This document shows, one piece after another, positions 43,033-51,568 of a stretch of DNA of 64,000 bases (position 1 is the first letter of the stretch; the number at the start of each line of letters is the position of its first letter). The notes beneath the pieces are model-generated. The model searched no databases, had not been told where the DNA came from, and saw nothing but the letters and a program-made list of their open reading frames with translations. The DNA is from Actinomadura parmotrematis. Its GTDB lineage: Bacteria; Actinomycetota; Actinomycetes; Streptosporangiales; Streptosporangiaceae. The stretch spans positions 62,001 to 126,000 of the forward strand of contig NZ_JAIBOA010000012.1 in NCBI RefSeq assembly GCF_019458805.1. Direction: 5' to 3'. Made by a program: the position numbers and the translations under genes.

Positions 43033-44100
43033 TCAGGCGTCCGGCGAGAAGCGGACCGCGGTCGGCGGCAGCGAGATGCCCGGCCAGAGCCGCAGCCCGC
43101 CGCACAGCTCGTTGCCCGGCCCGACGGACGCGCCGTCGCCGAGGATCGCGCCGTCCAGCAGGGCGCCCGCGCCGACCCGCGCGCCGCGCCCGATCACCGA
43201 GTCGCGCACGGTGGCGCCCTCGGCGACGAACGCGCCGTCCTGCAGGATGCTGCCGATCACGGTGGCGCCGCCCTCGATCTCGGCGCCGCGCCCGACGGTC
43301 GTGCCGCCGCGCACGACGGCGCGCGGCGAGACGACCGCGCCGTCCAGCACCAGCCGCTCGCCCGGCTCGCCCGGCATCGCCGCCGAGGCGATCTCGCCGC
43401 GGACCAGGTCGCGCGAGCCCCGCACGAACGCCTGCGGGGTGCCGACGTCGAGCCAGTAGCCCGACTCGACGTAGCCCATCACCAGGCGCCCCGAGGAGAT
43501 CAGCCCGGGGAACGTCTCGCGCTCGACCGACACGACCTCGCCGTCGGCGATGCCGTCGATGGCCGAGCGGCGGAACACGTAGCAGCCCGCGTTGATCTGC
43601 TTGGTCGGCGGCCGGTTGGTCTTCTCCAGGAACGCCGTCACCCGCCCGTCGCCGTCGGTCGTCACCACGCCGTAGCGGGACGGGTCCTCGACGGTGGTGA
43701 GGTGCAGGGTGACGTCGGCGTCCGCGCCGGTGTGCAGCGCGACCTGCGCCCGCACGTCGTGGCCGGACAGGATGTCGCCGTTCAGGATGAGGATCGGGTC
43801 GTCCGGCTCCGAGCGCAGCGCGCGCGCGGCGTTGCGGATCGCGCCGCCGGTGCCGAGCGGGCGCGCCTCGCTGACGTAGTCGAGCTCGACGCCGAACGCC
43901 TTCTCGCCGAACGCCGCCTCGAACATCTCCGCGCGGTAGGACGTCGCGAACACGATGCGGGTGACTCCCGCGGCGTGCGCGCGCGCGAGCTGGTGCGCGA
44001 GGAAGGCGACGCCCGCGGTGGGCAGCAGCGGCTTGGGGGTGGAGATGGTCAGCGGGCGCAGCCTGGTGCCCTGCCCCCCGACCAACAAGATCGCTTCCAA
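43033..44100 (-). CDS. NDP-sugar synthase / mannose-1-phosphate guanylyltransferase-like
   Basis: TTG 44100 has AGGAAGGGAG upstream. The 355-residue protein has an RmlA/ManC-type nucleotidyltransferase domain: LLVGGQGTRLRPLTISTPKP, VFATSYRAEMFE, LILNGDILSG with the metal Asp, and INAGCYVFRRSAI. A left-handed beta-helix follows from about residue 255, with hexapeptide-like repeats (GAVVSPRAVVRGGTTVGRGA). Its position near fbiB/LCP corresponds to the mycobacterial gene annotated as mannose-1-phosphate guanylyltransferase (Rv3264c). With manB and the SIS isomerase upstream it would complete GDP-mannose supply. The nucleotide used cannot be read from the sequence with certainty. Confidence 0.9.
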   Translation of the reverse strand: MEAILLVGGQGTRLRPLTISTPKPLLPTAGVAFLAHQLARAHAAGVTRIVFATSYRAEMFEAAFGEKAFGVELDYVSEARPLGTGGAIRNAARALRSEPDDPILILNGDILSGHDVRAQVALHTGADADVTLHLTTVEDPSRYGVVTTDGDGRVTAFLEKTNRPPTKQINAGCYVFRRSAIDGIADGEVVSVERETFPGLISSGRLVMGYVESGYWLDVGTPQAFVRGSRDLVRGEIASAAMPGEPGERLVLDGAVVSPRAVVRGGTTVGRGAEIEGGATVIGSILQDGAFVAEGATVRDSVIGRGARVGAGALLDGAILGDGASVGPGNELCGGLRLWPGISLPPTAVRFSPDA

Positions 44101-44193
44101 CGGTCTCCCTTCCTCGACCGGGCGAGCCTACCGACGCGGCCGGGCCCTCCCCGGCCCGGCCGGAGTGACGCAGGTCACCCCTGCCGCCCGACC

Positions 44194-44910
44194 CTACGCC
44201 GGTGCGCCGCGCTTGCGGGCCTGGACGAGGACGATGCTGCCGCGCTCGTTCGGGGCGCTCCGGTCGCCGAGCGCGACGAGCGGCGCGAGCGGCGCCGCCG
44301 CGTTGAACCCGACGCGGCCGCCGTAGGTGGACAGCGACAGGTAGAGGCGCTCGGCGGCGGCGGTGCGGAACTGGTAGGAGTGGCGCTCCACGTCCAGGTC
44401 GCGCTCGTCCATCAGCTTCGCCAGGGAGCCGTGGGTGTAGGTGTGCTGCACGTGGTACTTGGCCTTGTGCGCGTCGCGCAGCTTCGGCCAGGCGTCGGCG
44501 CGGCTCAGCACGTCGGCGGACATGAAGATCCGGCCGCCGGGCTTCAGCACGCGGGCCATCTCGTCCAGGGAGGTGCCGCCGTCGTCGAAGTGCTCGATCG
44601 CGCAGACGGACAGGATCGCGTCGAAGGACCCGTCGGCGAACGGCAGCCGCAGCGCGTCGCACTCCACCAGCGCGGGCGGGTGCGCGAGGGTCCGCCCGTA
44701 CAGCATCTTCTTGCGGGCGAGGTCGATGGAGACGGCCTGCGCGCCGCGCTTGGCGGCCTGCCCGGCCCAGTAGCCGTCGCCGCCGGCGACGTCCAGCACG
44801 CGGCGCCCGCGCAGGTCGCGACCCATCCAGTCGAGCAGCGTCCCGGCCTCGCGGTACCGGCAGACATGCACCTGGTGCCCCATGAAGGCGACCACATCCG
44901 AGATCTTCAT
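44194..44910 (-). CDS. Class I SAM-dependent methyltransferase
   Basis: ATG 44910 was chosen because it starts the conserved MKISDVVAFMGHQVHVCRYR and has a leaderless -10 ahead. The 238-residue protein shows motif I VLDVAGGDGYWAGQA, an acidic end of strand 2 (VSIDLARKKML), FDAILSVCAIEHFDDGGTS as motif IV, and MARVLKPGGRIFMSADVL. This is a Methyltransf_11-type enzyme with a C-terminal helical cap. Its position among polysaccharide genes suggests methylation of a glycan or lipid precursor, but the substrate is unknown. Divergent from the flippase-like gene with 39 nt between starts. Confidence 0.93.
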   Translation of the reverse strand: MKISDVVAFMGHQVHVCRYREAGTLLDWMGRDLRGRRVLDVAGGDGYWAGQAAKRGAQAVSIDLARKKMLYGRTLAHPPALVECDALRLPFADGSFDAILSVCAIEHFDDGGTSLDEMARVLKPGGRIFMSADVLSRADAWPKLRDAHKAKYHVQHTYTHGSLAKLMDERDLDVERHSYQFRTAAAERLYLSLSTYGGRVGFNAAAPLAPLVALGDRSAPNERGSIVLVQARKRGAPA

Positions 44911-44917
44911 CGGTCCT

Positions 44918-44923
44918 AGGGTA
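44918..44923 (-). promoter_or_regulatory. -10 element, leaderless promoter of the methyltransferase gene
   Basis: TACCCT on the minus strand ends 7 nt before ATG 44910. Only 13 nt separate it from the divergent -10 at 44937, so the two promoters are back to back and must share upstream contacts. Confidence 0.5.
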
Positions 44924-44936
44924 GAGCCCCGTCGCC

Positions 44937-44942
44937 TACTCT
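44937..44942 (+). promoter_or_regulatory. -10 element, leaderless promoter of the flippase-like/trxA operon
   Basis: TACTCT ends 7 nt before GTG 44950. Confidence 0.5.
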
Positions 44943-44949
44943 GTGGCAG

Positions 44950-45966
44950 GTGACTGCCAAGGCCCTCGCCCTCCGGGTGCTCCGCGTGCTGCTCGTCCTG
45001 CTCGCCCTGGGCTTCTGCGCGTACAGCCTCGCGTCGCAGTGGGACGAGACGGTCGAGGCGTTCGAGCGGATGTCGGCGCCGACGCTGCTCGGGTCGCTCG
45101 CCGCCGGCTGCGGCGGCCTGTGGGCCTGGATGCTGGCCTGGCGGGTCTTCGTGCAGGGCATGGGCTCCCCGCTGCCGCTGCGCGCCGCGTTCCGCATCAC
45201 CGCGATCTCCGCGCTCGGCAAGTACGTGCCGGGCAAGGTGTGGGCGCTGGTCACCCAGATCGAGCTGTCGCGCGAGCACGAGGTGCCCGCCGAGCGCAGC
45301 TTCTCCGCCACGATGATCGCGGTGGCCACGTCGATGGCCTGCGGGCTCGCCGTCGCCGCCGCGACGCTGCCGCTCACCTCCCCGGCCGCCCGCGAGAAGT
45401 ACTGGTGGCTGTTCCTGCTCGCGCCGGTGCTGCTCGCGATGCTGCACCCCAAGATCGTGACGTGGGGCATCAACCTGGTGCTGCGGCTGGCCCGCCGCAC
45501 GCCGCTGGAGAAGCCGGTCAGCGTCCGCGCGACGCTGCACGCGATCGCCTGGACGCTCGTCGCCTGGGCGCTGTTCGGCGTGCACATCTGGCTGCTCTGC
45601 CTCGCCGTCGGCGGCTCGGGCGCGGGCCTGCCGTTCCTCGCGACCGGCGCCTACGCGCTCGCGTTCGTCGCGGGCTTCCTGGTGTTCATCGCCCCCGGCG
45701 GGCTCGGCGCCCGCGAGGCCGCGATGGTGCTGGTGCTGAACCCGGTGCTGCCGGTCGGCGCGCCGATCGTCGCCGTCGCCTCCCGGGTGCTGCTCACCGT
45801 CGCCGACCTGATCGGCGCGGGCGTCGCGGTGCTGATGGGGCGCGCCGCCGCCCGCGAGCGCCGCGACCGCGCCGCCGCGGCGGCCCGGAGCGATACCGCC
45901 GGGAATGCGGCGGCCGCCCCGGAACTTGTCCCCGACAGGCAGCCGACGAAAGAGGAGCGAGCGTGA
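44950..45966 (+). CDS. Flippase-like (LPG synthase TM region, UPF0104) membrane protein
   Basis: The 338-residue polytopic protein has about eight hydrophobic segments: ALRVLRVLLVLLALGFCAYS at the start, then LLGSLAAGCGGLWAWMLAW, GKYVPGKVWALVTQ in a conserved loop, and LAFVAGFLVFIAPGGLGAREA. That last motif, with the preceding GKYVPGKV loop, is diagnostic of the lysylphosphatidylglycerol-synthase transmembrane/AglD-like family. Members flip lipids or lipid-linked sugars. An Ala/Arg-rich cytoplasmic tail follows. The stop overlaps the trxA start (GTGA). It probably works with the glycosyltransferases at 46-50 kb. Confidence 0.9.
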   Translation: MTAKALALRVLRVLLVLLALGFCAYSLASQWDETVEAFERMSAPTLLGSLAAGCGGLWAWMLAWRVFVQGMGSPLPLRAAFRITAISALGKYVPGKVWALVTQIELSREHEVPAERSFSATMIAVATSMACGLAVAAATLPLTSPAAREKYWWLFLLAPVLLAMLHPKIVTWGINLVLRLARRTPLEKPVSVRATLHAIAWTLVAWALFGVHIWLLCLAVGGSGAGLPFLATGAYALAFVAGFLVFIAPGGLGAREAAMVLVLNPVLPVGAPIVAVASRVLLTVADLIGAGVAVLMGRAAARERRDRAAAAARSDTAGNAAAAPELVPDRQPTKEERA

Positions 45967-46286
45967 GCTCTACGACCACCGTGACCGACGCGACGTTCGA
46001 CGCCGAGGTCCTCGCCAGCGAGACCCCCGTGCTGGTCGACTTCTGGGCCGAGTGGTGCGGCCCCTGCAAGATGATCGCGCCGGTGCTCGACCAGATCGCC
46101 GCCGAGCAGGACGGCAAGCTGAAGATCGTCAAGATGGACTACGACGCCAACCCGCTCACGCCCGGCAAGTACGGCGTGCTCGGCCTGCCGACACTGCTGC
46201 TCTACAAGGGCGGCGAGGTCGTCGAGCAGATCACCGGCGCCAAGCCGAAGCGCGCCCTGCTGAAGGCCATCGAGCCCCACCTCTAA
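45963..46286 (+). CDS. trxA: Thioredoxin
   Basis: GTG 45963 overlaps the previous stop and has AGAGGAGC upstream. The 107-residue cytoplasmic protein has the active site FWAEWCGPCKM, the buried Asp in VLVDFWAE, cis-Pro in LGLPTLLLYKGG, and the usual ending KPKRALLKAIEPHL. It reduces disulphides in target proteins with thioredoxin reductase, which is not in this window. Co-transcription with the flippase-like gene is unusual for a main thioredoxin, so this may be a secondary copy. It shares a 4-nt tail overlap with the convergent GT4 gene. Confidence 0.95.
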   Translation: MSSTTTVTDATFDAEVLASETPVLVDFWAEWCGPCKMIAPVLDQIAAEQDGKLKIVKMDYDANPLTPGKYGVLGLPTLLLYKGGEVVEQITGAKPKRALLKAIEPHL

Positions 46287-47383
46287 CCGCGCGCCGCTCC
46301 GAGCAGCGCGGCGGTGTAGGCGTCCCACAGCGGGCCGTGGTCGACGCGTTCGACCGCGGCCCGCAGCCGTTCCGGCTCCCCCGGCGCGTAGAACCGGTCG
46401 AGCGCCGCCGCCAGGGACGCGGCGTCGTCCGGGTCGCAGAGCAGCCCGTCCACGCCGTCGCGGACCTGGTCGGGGAACCCGCCGACGCGGGTCGCGATGA
46501 CCGGGACGCCGTACTCGGCCGCCATCCACACGTTCTGCGACGCCGTCGCCGTCCGGTAGGGCAGGACGAGCGCGTCGGCGGCCGCGAACAGGCCCGGCAC
46601 GTCGGCGGCGGGCACGTAGCCGGGCCGCAGCTCGACGCGGTCGGACAGGCCGAGCGAGGCGACGAGCGCGCGCGTCTCGTCCAGGCCGCCCCAGAACTCG
46701 CCCGCGACCGTCAGCGTCGCCTTGGCCGAACTCGCGGCGAGGGCGCGGAGCAGCACGTCCAGGCCCTTGTAGGGGCGGATCATGCCGAAGAACAGCAGGT
46801 GCTCGTGGACGGGCACGGCGCCGCCGCCGTCCCCGCCCGCCGGAGTCGGGAAGTGCGCCGGCATCTCGGCGACCGTCACCGGCCGGCCGGTGAGGCCGCG
46901 CGCCAGGGCGGCCTGCTCGTCCGAGTGCACGAGGACGCCGTCCACCCGCTTCAGCAGCGCCTTCATCAGCGGCCGGTCGTAGGGCTTGCGCTCGTGCGGC
47001 AGCACGTTGTGGCAGAGCGCGACGGCCGGCGTGCCGCGCCGCAGCCCCGCCAGGATGCCGAGGTAGGCGGGGACCTGGACGGGGCTCAGCACCGCGAGCA
47101 CCACGAGGTCGGCCGAGCGGAGCGCGCGGCCGGCGCGCCACCAGCCGTCCGGGCGCCGCCAGTCCAGGTCGCGGGCGGTGCCGGGGAACGGCTCGCCCTC
47201 CGGCTCGTCGATCGTCTGCCGCCCCGGGTAGAGGAACCCCGGGTACTGCGCCCGCCACGACTCGATGCGCACGTCGTGGCCCGCGGCCGCGAGGCGGTGC
47301 GCCAGCTCGGTGGTGTGGTGGGCGCCGCCGCCCTTGTACGGGAACGCCGGCCCGACGATCGCGACGCGCCGCTTCTCCGCCAC
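46283..47383 (-). CDS. GT4-family glycosyltransferase
   Basis: The 366-residue GT-B enzyme starts at GTG 47383, 3 nt after the GT2 stop. The N-terminal Rossmann half has IVGPAFPYKGGGAHHTTELA and the acceptor-side loop ALCHNVLPHERKPYD. The donor half has LLFFGMIRPYKGLDVLLRAL, LRPGYVPAADVPGLFAAADA and the nucleotide-binding Glu motif in TASQNVWMAAEYGVPVIATR. EYG takes the place of the more usual ExxxxGxP glutamate context. Third gene of the minus-strand unit 50444-46283; it probably elongates an envelope glycan. Confidence 0.93.
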   Translation of the reverse strand: MAEKRRVAIVGPAFPYKGGGAHHTTELAHRLAAAGHDVRIESWRAQYPGFLYPGRQTIDEPEGEPFPGTARDLDWRRPDGWWRAGRALRSADLVVLAVLSPVQVPAYLGILAGLRRGTPAVALCHNVLPHERKPYDRPLMKALLKRVDGVLVHSDEQAALARGLTGRPVTVAEMPAHFPTPAGGDGGGAVPVHEHLLFFGMIRPYKGLDVLLRALAASSAKATLTVAGEFWGGLDETRALVASLGLSDRVELRPGYVPAADVPGLFAAADALVLPYRTATASQNVWMAAEYGVPVIATRVGGFPDQVRDGVDGLLCDPDDAASLAAALDRFYAPGEPERLRAAVERVDHGPLWDAYTAALLGAARG

Positions 47384-47386
47384 GGG

Positions 47387-48307
47387 TCAGACGTCCCCTC
47401 GGGAGCGGACGATGAGGTCGGCGAGCAGCGCCATCGACCCGATGATCAGCCCCGTCACGAAGATCATGATGGTGTTGTTGGCGAAGTAGCCGAAGTGCCA
47501 CACCATGTCGAACACGCCCTTGGCGAACCCGATGACGATCAGCCAGAGCGCCGGCGGCATCAGCACCTTCAGCGGGTTGAAGTACATGACCATCCGCAGC
47601 ACCTGGAGGATGTAGCGGTAGGCGTCCTTGAAGAAGTGGAACTTGGACGTGCCCGCCCGCTTGGCGTAGCCGATCGGCTCGTAGCGGACCGGGTGCTGGT
47701 TGGCCAGGAACGCGATGGTGATCGTGGTGACGCAGGAGAACCCGGGCGGCAGCAGCCGCAGGTAGGGCAGCGACACCTCGCGGCGGAACGCGCGCAGCCC
47801 CGAGTTCAGGTCCGGGATCTTGGAGTTGGTGAGCCGCTCGGCGACCTTGCGGATGAACCACTTGGCCGGCACCCGCAGCACCTTGTGGGTGCCCTCCTCG
47901 CTGGTGCGCGCGCCGACGACCTGGTCCACCGCCGGGTCGTCGTCCAGGATGTCGACGAGCTCGGGGATCCGCTCGTTCGGGTAGGTCATGTCGGCGTCGG
48001 TCCAGACGACGATCTCACCGCGCGCCTGCTGCGTGCCGATCCGGCGGACGGTGCCGGACCCGCTGTTGTGCTGGAAGCGCATGATGCGCATCCGCGGGAA
48101 GCGCGGCGCCGCCTCCTCCAGCCGCGCCAGGGTCTCGTCGGTGGAGCGGTCGTCGACGGCCAGCAGCTCGTAGGACTTCCCGCTGTTGTCCATCGCCTTG
48201 GTGATCCGCTCGACCTCGTCGATGACGTGGTCCTGCTCGTTGTAGCAGGGCAGCACGATCGTGACGTGGACGGGCTCGGACGGCGGCGCGGTGGGGTCGG
48301 TGCTCAC
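47387..48307 (-). CDS. GT2-family glycosyltransferase (dolichol-phosphate-sugar synthase-like)
   Basis: GTG 48307 starts MSTDPTAPPSEPVHVTIVLP; the upstream extension of the frame is not conserved. The protein has 306 residues. The GT-A domain shows LPCYNEQDHVIDEVERI, LLAVDDRSTDETLARLEEA, WTDADMTYPNERIPEL with the metal-binding DAD, and NSGLRAFRREVSLPYLRLLP. It ends with two transmembrane helices (LWLIVIGFAKGVFDMVWHFG; IMIFVTGLIIGSMALLADLI). This pattern fits polyprenyl-phosphate sugar transferases such as DPM- or ArnC-like enzymes, which supply lipid-linked sugars to GT-C enzymes such as the neighbour at 48390-50444. Confidence 0.93.
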   Translation of the reverse strand: MSTDPTAPPSEPVHVTIVLPCYNEQDHVIDEVERITKAMDNSGKSYELLAVDDRSTDETLARLEEAAPRFPRMRIMRFQHNSGSGTVRRIGTQQARGEIVVWTDADMTYPNERIPELVDILDDDPAVDQVVGARTSEEGTHKVLRVPAKWFIRKVAERLTNSKIPDLNSGLRAFRREVSLPYLRLLPPGFSCVTTITIAFLANQHPVRYEPIGYAKRAGTSKFHFFKDAYRYILQVLRMVMYFNPLKVLMPPALWLIVIGFAKGVFDMVWHFGYFANNTIMIFVTGLIIGSMALLADLIVRSRGDV

Positions 48308-48389
48308 GCAGCGCGAGAATACCCGCCCCGGCGGGCCGGCGAAGCCGATCACCTCCCCGGGCACCGGTCCGGCGGGCGCCGGGGCGCCG

Positions 48390-50444
48390 TCAGGGCAGCT
48401 GCGGCTCGGCCGCCCACACGTCGATCGCGAGGCCCCAGGTGCCCGACGGCGGCCGGTCCAGCGTGCGCGCGTCCTGCCGGGCGCGCAGCGCCATGACCTG
48501 CGTCGGCGGTCCGTAGGGCGCGACCTGCGCGGCCTGCGCGCCCACCACGACCGGCCGCCGCCCGGCCTTCACGACCTTGCCCATGACGCGCTGCACGTCG
48601 GCCTGCCCCGCGCCGGGCAGGAGGCGCGCGGCGGGCAGCCCGCACATCCCCCGGATCACCTGGAGGAAGCGGTCGGCGGTGACGGTGTCCACGACGATGA
48701 TCGAGTGCCCGGCGCCGCCGAACGCGGTGCACATGCGGCGCACCGCGGCGACCTCGCCCCGGTCGGTGCGCGCGGCGGCGAGGCCCGCCGAGGAGATCGC
48801 GACCGGGACCGCCAGCGCGGCGGCGGCCGCGACGGCGGCGGCGCGGACCGCCCACCGGCCGTACCCGGCGCGCCGGACCCGGCGCATCGCCCAGGCGGTG
48901 CCCCAGAGCGCGAGGAGCAGCAGGCCCGGGACGACCACCGCGACGAGCCGCCGGGTCGCCCACGGGTGGTCCGGGGTGATCGCCGGGCGGACCAGGGTGG
49001 TCAGCGTCGTCCACATGATCGCCGCGAACGGCGCGAGCCACTCGGCCGACCGGCCGCGCAGCAGCCGCCGCGCGAGCAGCGCGGCGCCGAGCACCGCGAG
49101 CAGCAGGGCGGGCACGCCGATGTACCAGATCACCCAGTACAGCGACAGCTCGCCGTACTGGCGGGTGCCGTCGACCGGCAGCCCGTCGATGCGCTGCACC
49201 GCCTCGATGAAGCCGGCGTTCAGCCGGTCGTCGGCGTTGGCCGGGACGCGGCGGACGGTCTGGAAGGCGGGGCGGGCCGCGAACGCCGCGAACACCAGCA
49301 GCGTCAGCACGGCCGCGGCGCCCGGCAGCCGGCCGCGCGCGACGGCCCGCCCGGCGGCGGCGAGCCGGTCCGCCGCCGCCGGCGCCCGGAGCACCACCAC
49401 CAGCCCGGCCGTCGCGGCGATCACCAGGGCGGTCATCGCGAGCAGCGGCTCGACCGAGGCGTGCAGGTAGTGCAGGTAGGGCCGGGACAGCACGAACCCC
49501 TCCAGCAGCCCGGCGCCCGCCCCGACCGTGAGGCCCGCCGCGAACGGGTACCCCGAGCGGCGGCGGCGCGCGACGAGCAGCCCGGCGAACGCCACGAACG
49601 GCAGCAGGTCGCGCAGCGCGTCGATGCGGGTCAGCACGATCAGGCCGAGGGTGAGGCCGGCGAGGAACGCCTTGGAGCGGACCGTGCGGGTCCGCCCGGA
49701 CGCCGCCGCGGCCCGCACGTCGTACAGCAGGGCGAGCGCGCCGAGCAGCATGACGAGGGCGGGCAGCTCGCTGAGCGTCGTCCGCGACACCCAGATCATC
49801 GGGGTGGTGAGGGCGAGCAGCAGCGCCCCGGCGGGCGCCCAGCGCGGCCCGACGTAGCGGGCGACGACGCCGCCGAAGGACAGCACGCACGCGGCGCCGA
49901 GCAGCGGGCCCATGAGCAGCAGCCCGTGCGTGCCGCCGATCCAGGCGCCGAAGGCGAGCAGCAGCGGCAGGCCCGCCATGAACTGCGGGACGAGGACGTC
50001 CCCGGGCTGCTCGTAGAAGGCCGGGCTCGCGTAGCCGAGCGCCGGGTCGTCGCCGCCGAAGGCCCAGCGCATCTGCGGGATCGGCAGCGAGCCGTGCTCG
50101 GCGAGCCAGGTGCCGAACTGGGCGTAGGACGCCGGGTCGCGGCGCACGATGATCTGCTCGGCGCACATCCAGGACTGCACGGCGAGGAACACCAGGGCGA
50201 CCGCGATGACGCCGCCCGTCGACCACCAGGACACCCGGCCGAGGACGCCGTCGCCCGCGCTCTCGGGGTCGGGGTCGCGCAGGCCGAGCCAGAGCAGCAC
50301 GGCGGCGACCGGCGGGACGAGCAGGAGGGCGGGGCCGAAGCGGAACAGGTCGGCGAACAGCAGCGGCAGGCCGACGGCGAGCCCGGCGACGGTGAGCAGG
50401 GCGGGGGCGACCGTGAGCCGCGCGAGCAGCCGGCCCGCGCTCAC
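48390..50444 (-). CDS. Polytopic GT-C / GT39-like membrane glycosyltransferase
   Basis: GTG 50444 has AGGGGG upstream. The 684-residue protein has about 12-14 transmembrane helices over its first 520 residues (APALLTVAGLAVGLPLLFA onward). The first large outer loop contains CAEQIIVRRDPASYAQFGTW, with an Asp typical of the acidic catalytic site of GT-C enzymes. The C-terminal 140 residues form a soluble domain (HSIIVVDTVTADRFLQVIRG, LRARQDARTLDRPPSGTWGL by its ends). GT-C enzymes take sugars from lipid-phosphate donors; the GT2 gene just downstream could make that donor. Acceptor unknown. Confidence 0.82.
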   Translation of the reverse strand: MSAGRLLARLTVAPALLTVAGLAVGLPLLFADLFRFGPALLLVPPVAAVLLWLGLRDPDPESAGDGVLGRVSWWSTGGVIAVALVFLAVQSWMCAEQIIVRRDPASYAQFGTWLAEHGSLPIPQMRWAFGGDDPALGYASPAFYEQPGDVLVPQFMAGLPLLLAFGAWIGGTHGLLLMGPLLGAACVLSFGGVVARYVGPRWAPAGALLLALTTPMIWVSRTTLSELPALVMLLGALALLYDVRAAAASGRTRTVRSKAFLAGLTLGLIVLTRIDALRDLLPFVAFAGLLVARRRRSGYPFAAGLTVGAGAGLLEGFVLSRPYLHYLHASVEPLLAMTALVIAATAGLVVVLRAPAAADRLAAAGRAVARGRLPGAAAVLTLLVFAAFAARPAFQTVRRVPANADDRLNAGFIEAVQRIDGLPVDGTRQYGELSLYWVIWYIGVPALLLAVLGAALLARRLLRGRSAEWLAPFAAIMWTTLTTLVRPAITPDHPWATRRLVAVVVPGLLLLALWGTAWAMRRVRRAGYGRWAVRAAAVAAAAALAVPVAISSAGLAAARTDRGEVAAVRRMCTAFGGAGHSIIVVDTVTADRFLQVIRGMCGLPAARLLPGAGQADVQRVMGKVVKAGRRPVVVGAQAAQVAPYGPPTQVMALRARQDARTLDRPPSGTWGLAIDVWAAEPQLP

Positions 50445-50618
50445 ATGTGCCCCCTGGGTGTCAGATGCGGGTGCCGGTGCGCCGCCCCGTGCCACCTGGG
50501 ACGGTCCCGCCCGCCGGGCGATCCGGTCGATCGGGGCCGATCGTACTCACGCAGGGTGACCGGAGCAAGCGGGCCGCGCGCCGCCCGCCCGGTGCGGGCG
50601 GGCGGGCCGCGCCGGCCC

Positions 50619-50624
50619 TACGCT
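50619..50624 (+). promoter_or_regulatory. -10 element, leaderless promoter of the TIGR03089 gene
   Basis: TACGCT is followed by CGCCCCT and ATG 50632. The 174-nt gap to the GT-C start otherwise shows no feature. Confidence 0.5.
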
Positions 50625-50631
50625 CGCCCCT

Positions 50632-51483
50632 ATGACCACCTCGGACCCGGCCGGGCTGCTCCGGCACCGCGTCGCCGCCGATCCGGCGCGGCCGCTCGTG
50701 ACCTTCTACGACGACGCGACCGGCGAGCGGATCGAGCTGTCGGCGCGCACCTTCGACAACTGGGTCGCCAAGACCGCGAACCTGCTCGTCGACGGCCTCG
50801 CCGCCGAGCCGGGCACGCCGGTGGTGCTCGTGCTGCCGCCGCACTGGCAGACCGCGGTCTGGCTGATGGCGTGCTGGACGGCCGGCGCCGTCGCCGTCCC
50901 GGTGTGGGACGCGGCGGGGGGCGGGCCGGCGGCGCTCGCCGAGGCGGCCGGCCCGGCCGTCACCGGCGGTGACAGCGGTGACTACATCGTCGTCGCGGCC
51001 GAGGAGGCGCTCGCGGACGCTCTGGCCGCCTTCCCGGACGCGGCGGAGGTCGTCGGGCTGTCCCTGCACTCGCTCGGTGGCCCGCTCGCCGCCGTCCCGG
51101 GCGGCGTCACCGACTACGCGGCCGAGGTCCGCGGGTACGGCGACCGGTTCGCCGCCGCTACCCCGATAAATCCTGACGAACCGGCCCTGGTCATGACAAA
51201 GATCACATACAGTGGGGCCGAGCTGGTGCGAGAGGCCCGCGCCGCGGCCGCGAAATGGGAGCTGGACGTGCAGGACCGCCTTCTGGTTGACATGCCGTTC
51301 GTCACATGGGACGGCCTTCTGGCCGGACTGCTCGCACCGCTAATCTCAGGATCTTCCGCAATAATCCAACGCAACCCCGACGAAGCTCGTCGCGAGCGTC
51401 GTATCGCCCTGGAGAACGTGACCGCGGTGGCGGGTGCGGCCGGATGGAATGACGCATCCGGGTCCGTGCGGCGCCTCCCCTGA
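50632..51483 (+). CDS. TIGR03089 family protein (AMP-binding-like N-domain)
   Basis: The 283-residue protein resembles the first part of acyl-CoA synthetases/AMP-binding enzymes: VTFYDDATGERIELSARTFD, then WVAKTANLLVDGLAAEPGTP and VVLVLPPHWQTAVWLMACWT, a typical TIGR03089 segment. The ATP-binding signature and C-terminal domain of real synthetases are absent. The family is actinobacterial, about 230-280 residues long, and of unknown function. Its place next to an LCP gene matches mycobacteria (Rv3268/Rv3267). The last 30 residues after RRERRIALENVTAVAG look unconserved. Confidence 0.9.
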   Translation: MTTSDPAGLLRHRVAADPARPLVTFYDDATGERIELSARTFDNWVAKTANLLVDGLAAEPGTPVVLVLPPHWQTAVWLMACWTAGAVAVPVWDAAGGGPAALAEAAGPAVTGGDSGDYIVVAAEEALADALAAFPDAAEVVGLSLHSLGGPLAAVPGGVTDYAAEVRGYGDRFAAATPINPDEPALVMTKITYSGAELVREARAAAAKWELDVQDRLLVDMPFVTWDGLLAGLLAPLISGSSAIIQRNPDEARRERRIALENVTAVAGAAGWNDASGSVRRLP

Positions 51484-51568
51484 CCTACCCTCTGTCTCCC
51501 GACCCCCTTGGGCGTCCCGAGACTCCCGACCCCCAGAAAGCGGGCCTTCACGCCCTGCGCCGGAGCCG

